Positions 32,253 through 41,916 of a DNA stretch of 64,000 nucleotides are shown piece by piece. The DNA comes from Agrypnia vestita (Eukaryota; Arthropoda; Insecta; Trichoptera; Phryganeidae). The translations under genes were made by a program, and so were the position numbers. The stretch covers positions 1 to 64,000 of the forward strand of contig JADDOH010002247.1 of NCBI GenBank assembly GCA_016648135.1. Direction: 5' to 3'. A model generated the notes under the pieces. It had not been told where the DNA came from. It saw only the letters and a program-made list of their open reading frames with translations, and did not search any database. Numbering within the stretch: position 1 is the first letter of the stretch; each line of letters begins with the position of its first letter.

Positions 32253-32741
32253 AATGAATTGAGAACTATTTGCTTACAAAGAAGCCTACCTACTTTTGTA
32301 AACTATATTTAGATGTGAAACATTTAATTTATTGACACTCATTATTTCATATATTTTTTGCCTGATAAATTCTTGATATAGACGTGTAAACGATATATTT
32401 TAAATTTGTTATAGCATTGGCGTATTGGCAGCAATACAGCTTTCCTTCATCATTAGCAAGTCAAATGTCGTTATCGCAACTCTGCTATTTCTCCCATTGT
32501 TCGTGCACATAGCAACTCAATTGTGAATAATCTAAAAATCAACGCAAATTAATTCGTATAATAAATATTATACGACGTCATTTCATATTTCATTATTTAA
32601 TACTCACCTGCATCTTTTTCGTTTAATATTTCAACATCTTTAAAAATGTATTGAAATATTACGAACTCTTAATAATATTTTTATATTTATTTTATGTTTT
32701 AATTAAAAATTTATCTATCGAAATTCTAAACACTGAATATG
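32253..32741. other. AT-rich DNA, nothing recognised
   Basis: No frame or repeat boundary was recognised. Confidence 0.4.
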
Positions 32742-33537
32742 TGGGGTAAAAAAGCAAAGGCAGCAATATCCAAAAAAATTAAAAAATGTTTTGAATGCAG
32801 TCATCGAGGATTACTAATTTAAAATGTACAGAATTCTAGATTTTATGTAACTCTCCCTTCTATAATCATCACCTTCTTCTTCATCTTCCTTAGCCTTTTT
32901 CCCTCCACTGCTGGATGTAGGCCTCTTCCATTTTCTTCCACTCATCTCTGCTTCTCCCCCTTCGCATCCTGGTTCTTCCTGCTTGCTGGACTATGTCATC
33001 AGACCACCTTTTGGGAGGTCTTCCGACGCTTCTATTTTTTGTCCAGGGCCTCCACTGTAGGATTCTGGGTGCCCATCTAATATCCCCCTGGCGAGCCATA
33101 TGTCCAGCCCACTGCCATTTTAGTTTTGCAATATGGTCCATAATATCGGCAACTTTTGTTTGGCTTCTTATTTCTTCATTTCTGATTTTATCTCGAAGGC
33201 TCGCGCCGAGCATCTGCCTTTCCATGGCCCGCTGTGAACATTGTAATTTTTGTATGCTTTTTTCTGTTAGTGTTACTGTTTCTAGTCCATATGTCAACAT
33301 CGGTAGGATACATGTATCGAACATTTTTCTTTTCAGGCATATTGGGATTTCTTTATTTTCAAACAAATGTTTCAATTTACCAAATGCTGCCCAGCCCAGA
33401 CCTATAATCATATTTCCTATAATTTATAGGCTATGTTTCCTTTGAAATTTCAAATTCAGTACATTATAAATTAGTAATCCTCGATTTAATCTTTATTTTT
33501 TTTGGATATTGCTGTTTTTGCTTTAATACCCCACATA
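32742..33537. mobile_element. Foldback element split by an RTE LINE fragment
   Basis: Left arm (ATATGTGGGGTAAAAAAGCA, GGCAGCAATATCCAAAAAAA, CGAGGATTACTAATTT) at 32742-32868 and its reverse complement at about 33437-33537 belong to one element. The uninterrupted relative is 34457-34735. Between the arms sits the LINE fragment 32875-33430, inserted near the element centre. Confidence 0.75.
32875..33430 (-). pseudogene. RTE-type LINE, C-terminal end, minus strand
   Basis: A single 173-residue minus frame (33411-32890) carries CILPMLTYGLETVTLTEKS, QRAMERQMLGASLRDKIRNE, KWQWAGHMAR and SVGRPPKRWSDDI, then W-x-x-x-EEAYIQQW. This is the conserved region after the RT palm in RTE-type insect endonuclease-reverse transcriptases. 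It lacks the endonuclease and the palm (5' truncated). The frame is open throughout, so the insertion may be fairly young. The 3' end is a short TGATGA-like run rather than poly(A). Confidence 0.85.
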
Positions 33538-33544
33538 TGAAGTA

Positions 33545-34040
33545 TTTATTATATATATTATATAAACTTAAAGAAAAGATATACCAGACTTTTGTTAGAC
33601 CCGCGATAATGTATGGCTCCGAATGCTGGAATATGTACCACTCCTACTCTAGGCAACTCGAAACAGCAGAAATGCGAATGCCTAGATGATCGGCAGGAGT
33701 AACATTAAAATATAGGATTAAAAGTTCACGCATTCGTGGTAGCCTGGGGGTCACGGACATATACAGTAAGCTGGAGGAGCAACAGTTGAGATGGTATGGG
33801 CACATAAGACGGAGACCACCAGACCACACAGTGAAGCAGGCAATGTCTATGGAGCTTCATCGACAGTCATCCAGAGGAAGACCGAAGAACTCCTGGATAA
33901 CTCAATGCTCCAAAATATTACAGAGAAACGGCCTGGATGAAAGCGATACCCAGAACCGAATAAGATATAACCTGAGAACGAGAAGAGTCGACCCTAATAG
34001 CCAACCTAGGCAATGAGTTGGGACAGTGCAAGGAAGAAGA
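33545..34040 (+). pseudogene. RTE-like LINE, C-terminal end, plus strand
   Basis: Plus translation gives TFVRPAIMYGSECWNM, a TGA stop at about 33688, then IRGSLGVTDIYSKLEEQQLR, WYGHIRRRPPDH and RGRPKNSW. This is the same domain order as the 32.9 kb fragment but a different lineage and the opposite strand. The in-frame stop shows it is dead. It ends in an A-rich GAAGAAGAAGAAAA run. Confidence 0.8.
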
Positions 34041-34456
34041 AGAAAATATGAAGTATATTATATTATTTGTGTATCTGCTCTCTGCCTAATATTTCTTTTA
34101 TCATGCGTTTTCTATTCACAAGTAGCACTCTTCGAATAGTTTCCTACTTTGACGTTGTTGGCCTATTGTTATATTTGACACTTCGCCTGACATTCCCAAG
34201 TCTACCCTGATCTTCAGTTATATTTATGCGTTTACATTCCTCCTTTCACGTTGTTAAAACTTTCTGGTGTCAAAACATTCATTAAAAAGTTTGACTTAAA
34301 CCACATAAACCATAAATTGCTTGTATAAAAAAATAAAAGTATTACAGATTATTTAAAAATAGGATAAATAAATTAATGTTTAGAAGATCATTTAATGTGT
34401 AGATTCTTGAATTGTTTCGAATAGTATATAATTTATATAATATTTCTAAATAATCT
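34041..34456. other. Nothing recognised
   Basis: No frame, RNA feature or repeat boundary was recognised. Confidence 0.4.
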
Positions 34457-34735
34457 ATATGTGGGTAAAAAAGGCAAAGTCATCAATATCCAAAAAAAAA
34501 TTAATGCAGCCATCTAAATTTAACTACTAATTTATATATAATTCGAGATTTTTTAGGAAACATTGTCTATAAATTTATAGGAAACTTGAATTTTGAAGGG
34601 ATATATACATACAATATAGAATTCAGTACATTTTAAAATTATTTATTAATCCTCAGTGACAGCTTTCAGAACATTTTTTTTTTTAATGTTGCTACCTTTG
34701 CTTTTATACTTCAAACATATGGATTTTAAAATAAT
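34457..34735. repeat. Foldback element, uninterrupted copy of the 32.7 kb family
   Basis: Left block ATATGTGGGTAAAAAAGGCA and right block TGCTTTTATACTTCAAACAT (read in reverse complement) with CTCAGTGACAGCTTTCAGAA mirror the arms at 32742-33537. The centre contains TCTATAAATTTATAGGAAAC. Confidence 0.65.
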
Positions 34736-34909
34736 CTGTAAATCTCACTACTTTCATATTTTTTCATTCGATTTTATTATTTTTTTGAAACTGCCAATGT
34801 GAGCACTACATGCAACATCTTTTTTAAAATAATTGTATTGCAGATACAGATTTACAATCAAATAATAATAATTACATTTAATCTGAGAGGTCCCAAAGTT
34901 TGGTTGCGA

Positions 34910-35100
34910 TAAGAATGTTCTTAGGTTTTCACGGCCACTCAGAATCTTCAAGTTTGTGTTTACTGGGGTATTATGCCGTGTTGTTACGTGTTGATGTGAC
35001 ACATCAGCCCTGATGATGGACCCTGCAATGGGATCCGAAACGTCGGCCCGAAAGGTCGTAACAACACGGCATAATACCCCAGTAAACACAAACTTGAAGA
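34910..35100. mobile_element. Hammerhead-like foldback element, copy 2
   Basis: Flanked by a 12-bp duplication TTTGGTTGCGAT (34898-34909 and 35101-35112). One end is AAGAATGTTCTTAGGTTTTC; the other closes with AACTTGAAGATT. At 35007-35047 lies GCC, CTGATGA, GGACCC with complement GGG-A-TCC, GAAAC, GTC, GGC: a hammerhead-like core with stems I and II paired and no loop in stem III. Confidence 0.85.
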
Positions 35101-35112
35101 TTTTGGTTGCGA

Positions 35113-36129
35113 TGTTCTTGTAGGTATTTTATTTTCTGTCTCAACACAACAGCAAAGTAGAATTCCGCGATGTACAGATTTTATTAAAGGATAGTATGCC
35201 CAGACGTACTCAGAAATATAACGTGTAGATTTTGTATTTACTTTTTGAAGTTTTTATTATCTTCATAATACTTTTTTGAAGAGATTGATCTCAGTTACAG
35301 TTAAATGAACGAAACCTAAAAAAATTACGGATAAATTATAATTACTTAACTAAATTAATAAATTGAGATGGTGAATTTAAATAAGTAGTAGTACCTAAAT
35401 GATTCTGATATAATTTGTTTTTTTTAATATTTTCGTTTAAAGAAGTTTGGCTATTAAATAAATGGCTTTTCAAATTCAAATTCAAATTCACAAGTAATGA
35501 TTTATTAATTAGTAATTAATTATTTCAATAAATTGTCAAAGTCACTTTACACGAATTAAATTTAGCACTGGTCTTAATTCACAATATTTCGCACTTTATT
35601 AATCGACTATGAACACTTTATTAACGCTGCGAAACACTTTAAATATCATTTACTAGAATATTCCGTTAAAATCATTGCATATAAGTAGGTATCGCTTATT
35701 TTCAGCGCCAATTAGTTACTTCGCTCGATTGTTTCGCTTAATATCTGTAGTTCCGCTGACTACCCCGGCCGTCGTTCCGCGGCTGATATCGCGCCGATAG
35801 AAATTTCAAAACAATGACTAACTGCGCAGCTATTTATTCCGCTGTATATACGCAACACGCTGGTTTTACGAAGGACATTATTTTCCTTTCTAGTGTTTAG
35901 GATAAGGTTCCAGTCGCTTCTGGGCTGTTCCAGGTGCCTCCCGAATGTTGTAAATAATCCTAGAGTGTGTTCTAGAGAATTATATATATAAATGCTTTTT
36001 TTATTTTTATTTTGAGCTGTTCCATGATTTTTTACTTATCTTGATCTAAGTGATTCATATTGATGTTCATGTTTTTTTATTTATTAATTTGATTGGTTAC
36101 CAAGTCTCATTACTAAGTTTGTTTTTAAG
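35113..36129. other. Unassigned DNA, GC-richer at 35.7-35.9 kb
   Basis: AT-rich until about 35690. From there to 35950 the composition is more balanced (CCCGGCCGTCGTTCCGCGGC, GATATCGCGCCGATAG). No open frame with a motif and no clear terminal repeats. It may be a transposon remnant. Confidence 0.35.
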
Positions 36130-36172
36130 TTTTGTTATGTTCATATAATATTATTATATGAACATAACAAAA
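36130..36172. repeat. Perfect 21-bp palindrome with one-base centre
   Basis: 36130-36150 (TTTTGTTATGTTCATATAAT plus A) and 36152-36172 are exact reverse complements with a single T between them. Such a tight palindrome is usually short-lived in DNA. Confidence 0.9.
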
Positions 36173-36741
36173 TAATATATGTTATTTTGTTGTTCCAAAG
36201 TGACATATTACAAGGGATTCTGACAGTGCACAATTCCTTCTGCTTACCATTTAGTTACAATATTAGTATTTGCATTTTATTGAAGACGTTCGACAAAAAT
36301 ATACATACGTCATTAAATCCCCTGTCTTTTCCTACGAATTGCTGCATTACGAATATGTATTAAAATAAGTCATTTTAGAAATACATATATGCAATTTGTA
36401 ATAATTTTTTTTAAATTCCAAAAAGAGGCCGGCTGGTCATTGAGCTGAACATTCCGGCCGTCCGCACATTGCGACCCTAAAGCATGACTCAGAAATAGAG
36501 CTGCTGCGGACCCGTGTAATATTGCCTCACCATTAGTGATATCACCAAGGTTGAAAATCCACCTCAACGCGCCCCAACACGAATAGGCGCTTTAAAATTT
36601 TGGGCCCCCTCAATTACAAAAATTTTCTAACAAGATTTTTTTCAAAATTAAAATACATTATGAGCAATTGCTTCATTCGGAATTGTACGGCACTGTTGCA
36701 ACACACAAAAGTTTCCTGCCTAGAATGGGAATTACTTTTCA
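36173..36741. other. Nothing recognised
   Basis: A minus frame (36567-36370) and a plus frame (36600-36836) have no recognisable motif. The latter runs into the T-rich tail of the neighbouring LINE. Confidence 0.4.
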
Positions 36742-38660
36742 TTTTTAAACATTTTATTTTATTTTTATTTTTATTTTATTATATTTTATTTTATTTTATT
36801 TGGGAAACATACAGTACATTTTTTTTTTTTATATAATATCAAAAAAAAAAATTCGAGAGTAAAGTAAAGTAGTAAAGTTCCTCGAAGCTGGTAAAAAAAC
36901 TAAATAAAAAACAATGATAAAGAATATGTGATAAATAATAAATATTTCAAAGATTTAAATTATGATAATGCATAAAATGGGAGGGTGGGGAGAGGATTAA
37001 TTAAAGAAGTATCAAATCAATAGTCATAAATGAGATTACGGAGTTTCATTTTAAATAAAAGCAAATTGTCAGTAAAAATGTCTAGATTATTTGTAGAATT
37101 TAACAGATTGTATTTTGAGGTGGAACGAGTTACAAAGCAGTTTTTTAAGTAGTTAGCCCTACCAAAGTTTGAGTAAAATAAATTATTTGAACGCGTTGAG
37201 TATTTAGGACAACTTATACCTATTTGCTCTAATAAATAGGGTGAGTCAACCAAGTTATTCAAGATTTTATAAAGATAACACAGATCTTGTATGCATCTTC
37301 GATATGATAGAGGAGAGATTTTATGGTAACACTCGCTTTCTGTGTATGAGTTGAATTCTAAACGGGAACGGAAATTTAAAATATTGAGAAATCTGTGTTG
37401 GATATTTTCAAGTCGCTCACTGTATGTAGAATAATGAGTGTTCCAGACTACTGATCCAAACTCCAGTTGACTGCGTACAAATGAAAAATATAAAGTGATC
37501 AATGTATACGGTGATTGAAATGGGTTTGTCGTTCTGGCAATGAAACCAAGGAGTCGATATGCTTTAGCAATTACCGATTCCATATGTGGGATGAATGTTA
37601 ATTTAGAATCTAAGATGACACCGAGATCCCTCACCTGAGTGCAGATGTTGAGTTGCTTATTGTTGAGATGATAATTATAGGATAAATATTTTCTTTTTTT
37701 GGAGAATGAAATGATATGACATTTAGGGATATTGGTTAGTTTTGCAGTACTTTAAGAGTCTATTAATGTCATCTTGAAGCAACAAACAATCAGTGGGAGA
37801 CTTTATCTCTTTGTAAATTTTTGCATCATCCGAGAACAAAGATAATTCAGCATGTAGAAAACAATGCTTGATGTCATTGATTTAAATTAAAAATAAAATT
37901 GGGCCAAGATGTGATCCTTGGGGTACTCCAGATGGTACTTTTTTAAAGTCAGAGTTAAACCCGCATATTGCTACTGCCTGGCTTCGGTTATTGATATAGG
38001 ATGTAAACCACCTGTATAAATCACCGTGTATACCCAGGTGTCGCAGTTTCCTCAAAAGTATTTGATGGTTGATTTTATCAAAGGCTTTTGAGAAATCCGT
38101 ATAGAGTACATCTACTTGTAATCCTTTATCCATCGCCTTAAATACAATGTCCGTAAATTCTAAGAGATTAGATTCAATTGATCTGTGTGGGAAAAAACCG
38201 TGCTGATTAGGGATAATAAGATGGTGCACGCATGGAAATAATTGATCACATAAAATCTTTTCCGTTAATTTGCTGAGGATTGATAATTTTGAAATTGGTC
38301 TGTAATTTTCCACATTCTCTTTGTTACCATTTTTAAATATTGGGGTTATACATATATTCCTTTTTCCAAATTTCTGGGAAATGACCATCCGTAATGATTT
38401 ACAAAATATAATCGAGATTGGTTTCGCTAGTTCTTTGGCGCATCGATTCAGGAAGATGGAGGGCAATTCATCAGGACCGGCACTCTTTTTAATATCTAGA
38501 TTTTTTAATATTTTAGAATGATCGCTTCATATTATAAGTTTGACTATGCTATTATTAGTATAAAACGCGGCTTTAATGTTACCTGGCAAACTTTTAGTCA
38601 CTTTATCTGAAACATTATTTATGTATAATATTTTCCGCCATTGCTCATTTATATTATTTG
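36742..38660 (-). pseudogene. Jockey/CR1-type LINE, RT domain to 3' end, broken
   Basis: Minus strand. RT blocks in order: AGPDELPSIFLNRC, NYRPISKLSILSKLTEKIL, QHGFFPHRS, LYTDFSKAFDKINHQIL, SGVPQGSHLGPILFLI, then FSDDAKIY at the catalytic palm (F-x-DD form). After it come RDLGVILDSKLTF, FVRSQLEFGSVVW and SNNLFYSNFGRANYL to the final NLIYDY. Breaks: a TAA in frame just before the INDI block (about 37887) and a frameshift at about 37725 between NQYP and KCHIISFSKK. The endonuclease and ORF1 are absent (5' truncated at about 38660). The tail is an AAATA repeat. A second, shorter copy of the 3' end lies at 16998-17392. Confidence 0.85.
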
Positions 38661-38744
38661 GTGTAAATATTTATCGTGTATAAAAATTCTTTTTTTTTTG
38701 GACAAAATGCTATCTATCTATATATAAATAGCCCGTTACTTGAT

Positions 38745-39640
38745 TCAATTCAATTTTTTATTTTTTATATAACATTTACATTACAAACACAAAATTTAAT
38801 TTGTAAATGTTATAAATAAGTTACAAATGTATAAACACAAGCAAATATTAAACATATATAAAATCATAAAAGAATCCTGCTTCGGAATACCCTCTCGGAG
38901 ACATGGAACAGATCAATATCCAGAGTAATATTGTTCAGCACAGCAGTAGCTCTTCCAACAGGCGTAACCATTGGCAGGTTGGTCCTGTATATTGGAATGT
39001 GAAACAATCTGTGCTGACACAGTCTTAGTTTGATATATTCTCCATCTCGGCATCCACTTCTCAATTACCTCCACCATAACTGTAGCTACGCCCCCGTTCA
39101 AAAATTGATTTTTTTGCTAGAATAAGTAATGGATAGTTTGTTTGCGTCATAACCATTGGCAGGTTGGTCCTGTATATTGGAATGTGAAACAATCTGAGCT
39201 GACACTGTCTTAGGTTGATATATTCTCCATCTCGGCATCCACTTCTCAATTACCTCCACCATAACTGTAGCCACGCCCCCGTTCAAAAATTGATTTTTTT
39301 GCTAGAATAAGTAATGGATAGTTTGTTTGCGTCATAATCATTGGCAGGTTGGTCCTGTATATTGGAATGTGAAACAATCTGTGCTGACACTGTCTTAGGT
39401 TGATATATTCTCCATCTCGGCATCCACTTCTCAATTACCTCCACCATAACTGTAGCCACGCCCCCATTCAAAAATTGATTTGTTTGCTAGAATAAGTAAT
39501 GGATAGTTAGTTTGCGTCCATCCTGTTTGAAGATATAGTGTTATGAAACTGGTAGACATAGAGTTACTAGTTGAGTGACTAATACAAAGTTGTTTGATTA
39601 AAATTAATAATATTGAACATTTCATAATTATCTTAGTACA
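38745..39640 (-). pseudogene. LINE C-terminal end with an internal 185-bp tandem array
   Basis: Minus frame 39064-38864 reads HRLFHIPIYRTNLPMVTP and continues to LFHVSERVFRSRILL and a stop, the usual end of a Jockey/CR1-type ORF2. Just upstream, the block encoding the FHIPIYRTNLPM motif is repeated three times at an exact 185-bp period (CCATTGGCAGGTTGG at 38968, 39153 and, with one change, 39338). The repeated short frames there are products of the array, not genes. Confidence 0.75.
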
Positions 39641-39711
39641 GATTCAAGAAAATGAAGTAAACTTTATACATGTAAAAAACATATTATGCGTACATATAAA
39701 TATTCATTAAA

Positions 39712-39950
39712 AGTTAGTCTCGCCTAGGACACTAAAAATGATTTTTTTGGCCGCGGCCTGTCGATTAATGCTTATATTTTCTTCATTATTGTAAATAATG
39801 TTATTACTTTTATATAAGAACAAAGGTTCTATCTAAGTATCGCCTTAAAAAAATTGCAGTCTAAAGTATACATTCTGATATAAATGAATAATAAAAACCC
39901 TCATTTTCGTAAAAAAAAAAAATCGAATTATGCATTTCCAGTAAATGTGC
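39712..39950 (+). repeat. Dispersed repeat B, plus strand
   Basis: Shares with 45340-45565 (reverse complement) the blocks GGCCGCGGCCTG, TTGTAAATAATGTT, AGAACAAAGGTTCTATCTAA, CATTCTGATATAAATGAATA and CCCTCATTTTCGTAAAAA. No coding capacity; the class is unknown. Confidence 0.65.
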
Positions 39951-40268
39951 TAATAACCCTTTGATTAGTGAGTTAATTTTTCATGGATTTTTTCTCATTT
40001 AACACATATACATATTGTTAAAACATCTAAAAATGATTGACAAATATATTTGTGTTATTTGTAAATCATAATACAATCTAAATTACGTGGCATAGAATTT
40101 TTTTTTAAATCAGTGAGGCCACACATATGCGGCGATACTCTATATGGATCCATCGAGTGCTGCCGCACATGTACAGCCATACAAACAACTCAAAGGGTTA
40201 AGCATCCTGGAAAAGTAAAATAAATTTAGTACCAAATGCCATTTTATGATACTATGTATGTTTTTCAG
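39951..40268. other. Intron or upstream DNA of AVL9, nothing recognised
   Basis: Ends in a good plus-strand acceptor (TATGTTTTTCAG at 40257-40268). No exon-like frame was recognised before it. Confidence 0.5.
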
Positions 40269-40458
40269 GACTGTCTGTAACCAATTTAATTGAAACCTGG
40301 AGACATAAAGCTGTTCTTTTATTTAAACTTTTATTACTGCAAAGGAAGGTTGTTCTACATGGCTCTCCCGCAGGACCCGTCAGTGCCTCATTACTCACTC
40401 TTCTCTCCTTACATCCCGATTGTATTCAAAAAGGCTTACACCAGTCAGCCAATATTAT
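40269..40458 (+). CDS. Avl9: AVL9, internal exon (DENN-type core)
   Basis: Bounded by the acceptor TTTTTCAG and a donor AT|GTGGGT. The frame (phase 1 on entry) reads LSVTNLIETWRHKAVLLFKL, then LLLQRKVVLHGSP, then SASLLTLLSLHPDCIQKGL. It aligns with the AVL9 segment that in vertebrates reads RHKVLILFKL, EKKVLFY and LMTVLSLFPG. A GT at 40463 would be a stronger-looking donor but leaves the wrong phase. The 40458 donor gives phase 2, which exactly fits the exon at 46937. AVL9 is a conserved DENN-superfamily protein needed for late secretory traffic in yeast and linked to cell migration and polarity in animals; it acts at the Golgi or late exocytic stage. Earlier exons were not located. Confidence 0.85.
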
Positions 40459-41390
40459 GTGGGTATTTCTCTCTTTTTTAATAATGTAAATAAATAAATA
40501 AAAGTGTAGTGGGTAATTGATGACCTTATTAATAGACAAAGTGTGTTAATTTCAACACAGAATGTCAACATTGCGAAAAAATTTAATGATTAGTAAAAAT
40601 AAAATAATAGAAAGTATTTCTACTTTTGTATGATAATGCAATGCTCATGTTATAATGATTGCTATTTATCAATTAAATATTATTTGAATTATTTTATTTA
40701 TATTATTTATCAATCTGATATCTATTTATCAATAGACAGGATATTCGATTCACTACTTATTAAATTAAATTCTATAAAATTAATGATTCATTTAGCCTGT
40801 CCTAATCCTATAATAACATTTTTAAAATATTAAAGTCTGCACAAATGTAAATATAAAACTTTTGGTTATTTGTTTCAAAATTATTCTAAATTAATACTCC
40901 CAAACCTAGTGGATTTTACGTCATTTTGTCGTAGAGTGTGGGGAGTTGTAGTTCCTCGTGTTGCCGCAGCGCTTATGTCTCGAAACCGTGATTTCTAAGA
41001 CACGGACAGTACGTGGATATTGACGCAGATTAATCAATGTTCGTGATATATTGGATTATGAAATATTTTTATAAAGATAAACAAATAAAAAAACAAAAGG
41101 CAAAATTTAAATTAAAGATATAAAAAATATATTCATTAATAATCAAGTGAGTTTTGTGGTTGGATATAGTTATTAATAAAAAAATAAAAACTTTGTATGA
41201 ATAAATTTGACTAATTTAATTTCGGTTTCGCTTTCTCGGCTGTGCTCGCCGTCAAAATATTTTTGACATTTTTCGTGTTGACTTTGTAGTTCAACAGAAT
41301 TATTAAAAAGTGAAGATGTCCGTCTTAATAAAGATACATTGGCTTGAAAACTGGTTAACAATAAATTAACTAATGTGTTTTGTATAGTGA
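40459..41390 (+). other. AVL9 intron, left part, nothing recognised
   Basis: Start of the 6.5-kb intron 40459-46936. AT-rich, with a small TAAATAAATAAA run at about 40487. No further exon was recognised. Confidence 0.5.
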
Positions 41391-41392
41391 TG

Positions 41393-41828
41393 TCAGGGGG
41401 AGGGGAAGGGGTAGGATAATAGGGGGGAAATGTTGCCTATATTATCCGCCGGGTCCCAAAGCATAAGTATGCAAATTTTGAGTCCTATCGGTCAAACGGT
41501 TCAGATTCGCATCGAAAATAGGTCAGGAGGAGGGGAAGGGGTAAGAGAACAGGGGAAAAATGTTACCTATGTTACCCGTCGGGTCCGAAAGCATAAGTGT
41601 GCAAATTTTGAGTTTGATCGGTCAAGATGATCGGTGATCGGTTTAGAATCGCATCGAAAATAGGTCAGGGGGAGGGGAAGGGGTAAGAGAATAGGGGGGA
41701 AATGTTGCCTATGTTACCCGCCGGGTCCCAAAGCATAAATATGCAAAATTTGAATCGAATCGGACAAACGGTGTGGATTTGTATAGAGAACAGACAGACA
41801 GACATTGAGTTTTATAGGTATAGATAAT
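41393..41828 (+). repeat. G-rich minisatellite, about 130-bp units
   Basis: Three units each begin GGGGGAGGGGAAGGGGTA (or GGAGGAGGGG) and contain CCGGGTCCCAAAGCATAA, TATGCAAATTTTGAGT and CGGTCAAACGGTT. They are followed by CAGACAGACAGACATTGAG and TATAGGTATAGATA. The four closely spaced G runs could form a G-quadruplex on the plus strand. The same unit in reverse complement makes up the array at 56.5-57.25 kb. Confidence 0.8.
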
Positions 41829-41916
41829 CATTCAAATTTCAATAAGAATGTACTGACACACATTATCAAATCTGGTACACCACACAGACACAACACAGAA
41901 ATTTTCACACACCTCT

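Noticed and set aside
39061..39471. Repeated 62-residue frames on the minus strand
   Set aside because: They are generated by the 185-bp tandem array of LINE sequence, not by a gene family.
38968..39520. CRISPR-like periodic repeats
   Set aside because: Direct repeats without distinct spacers, in an insect genome and derived from LINE coding sequence.
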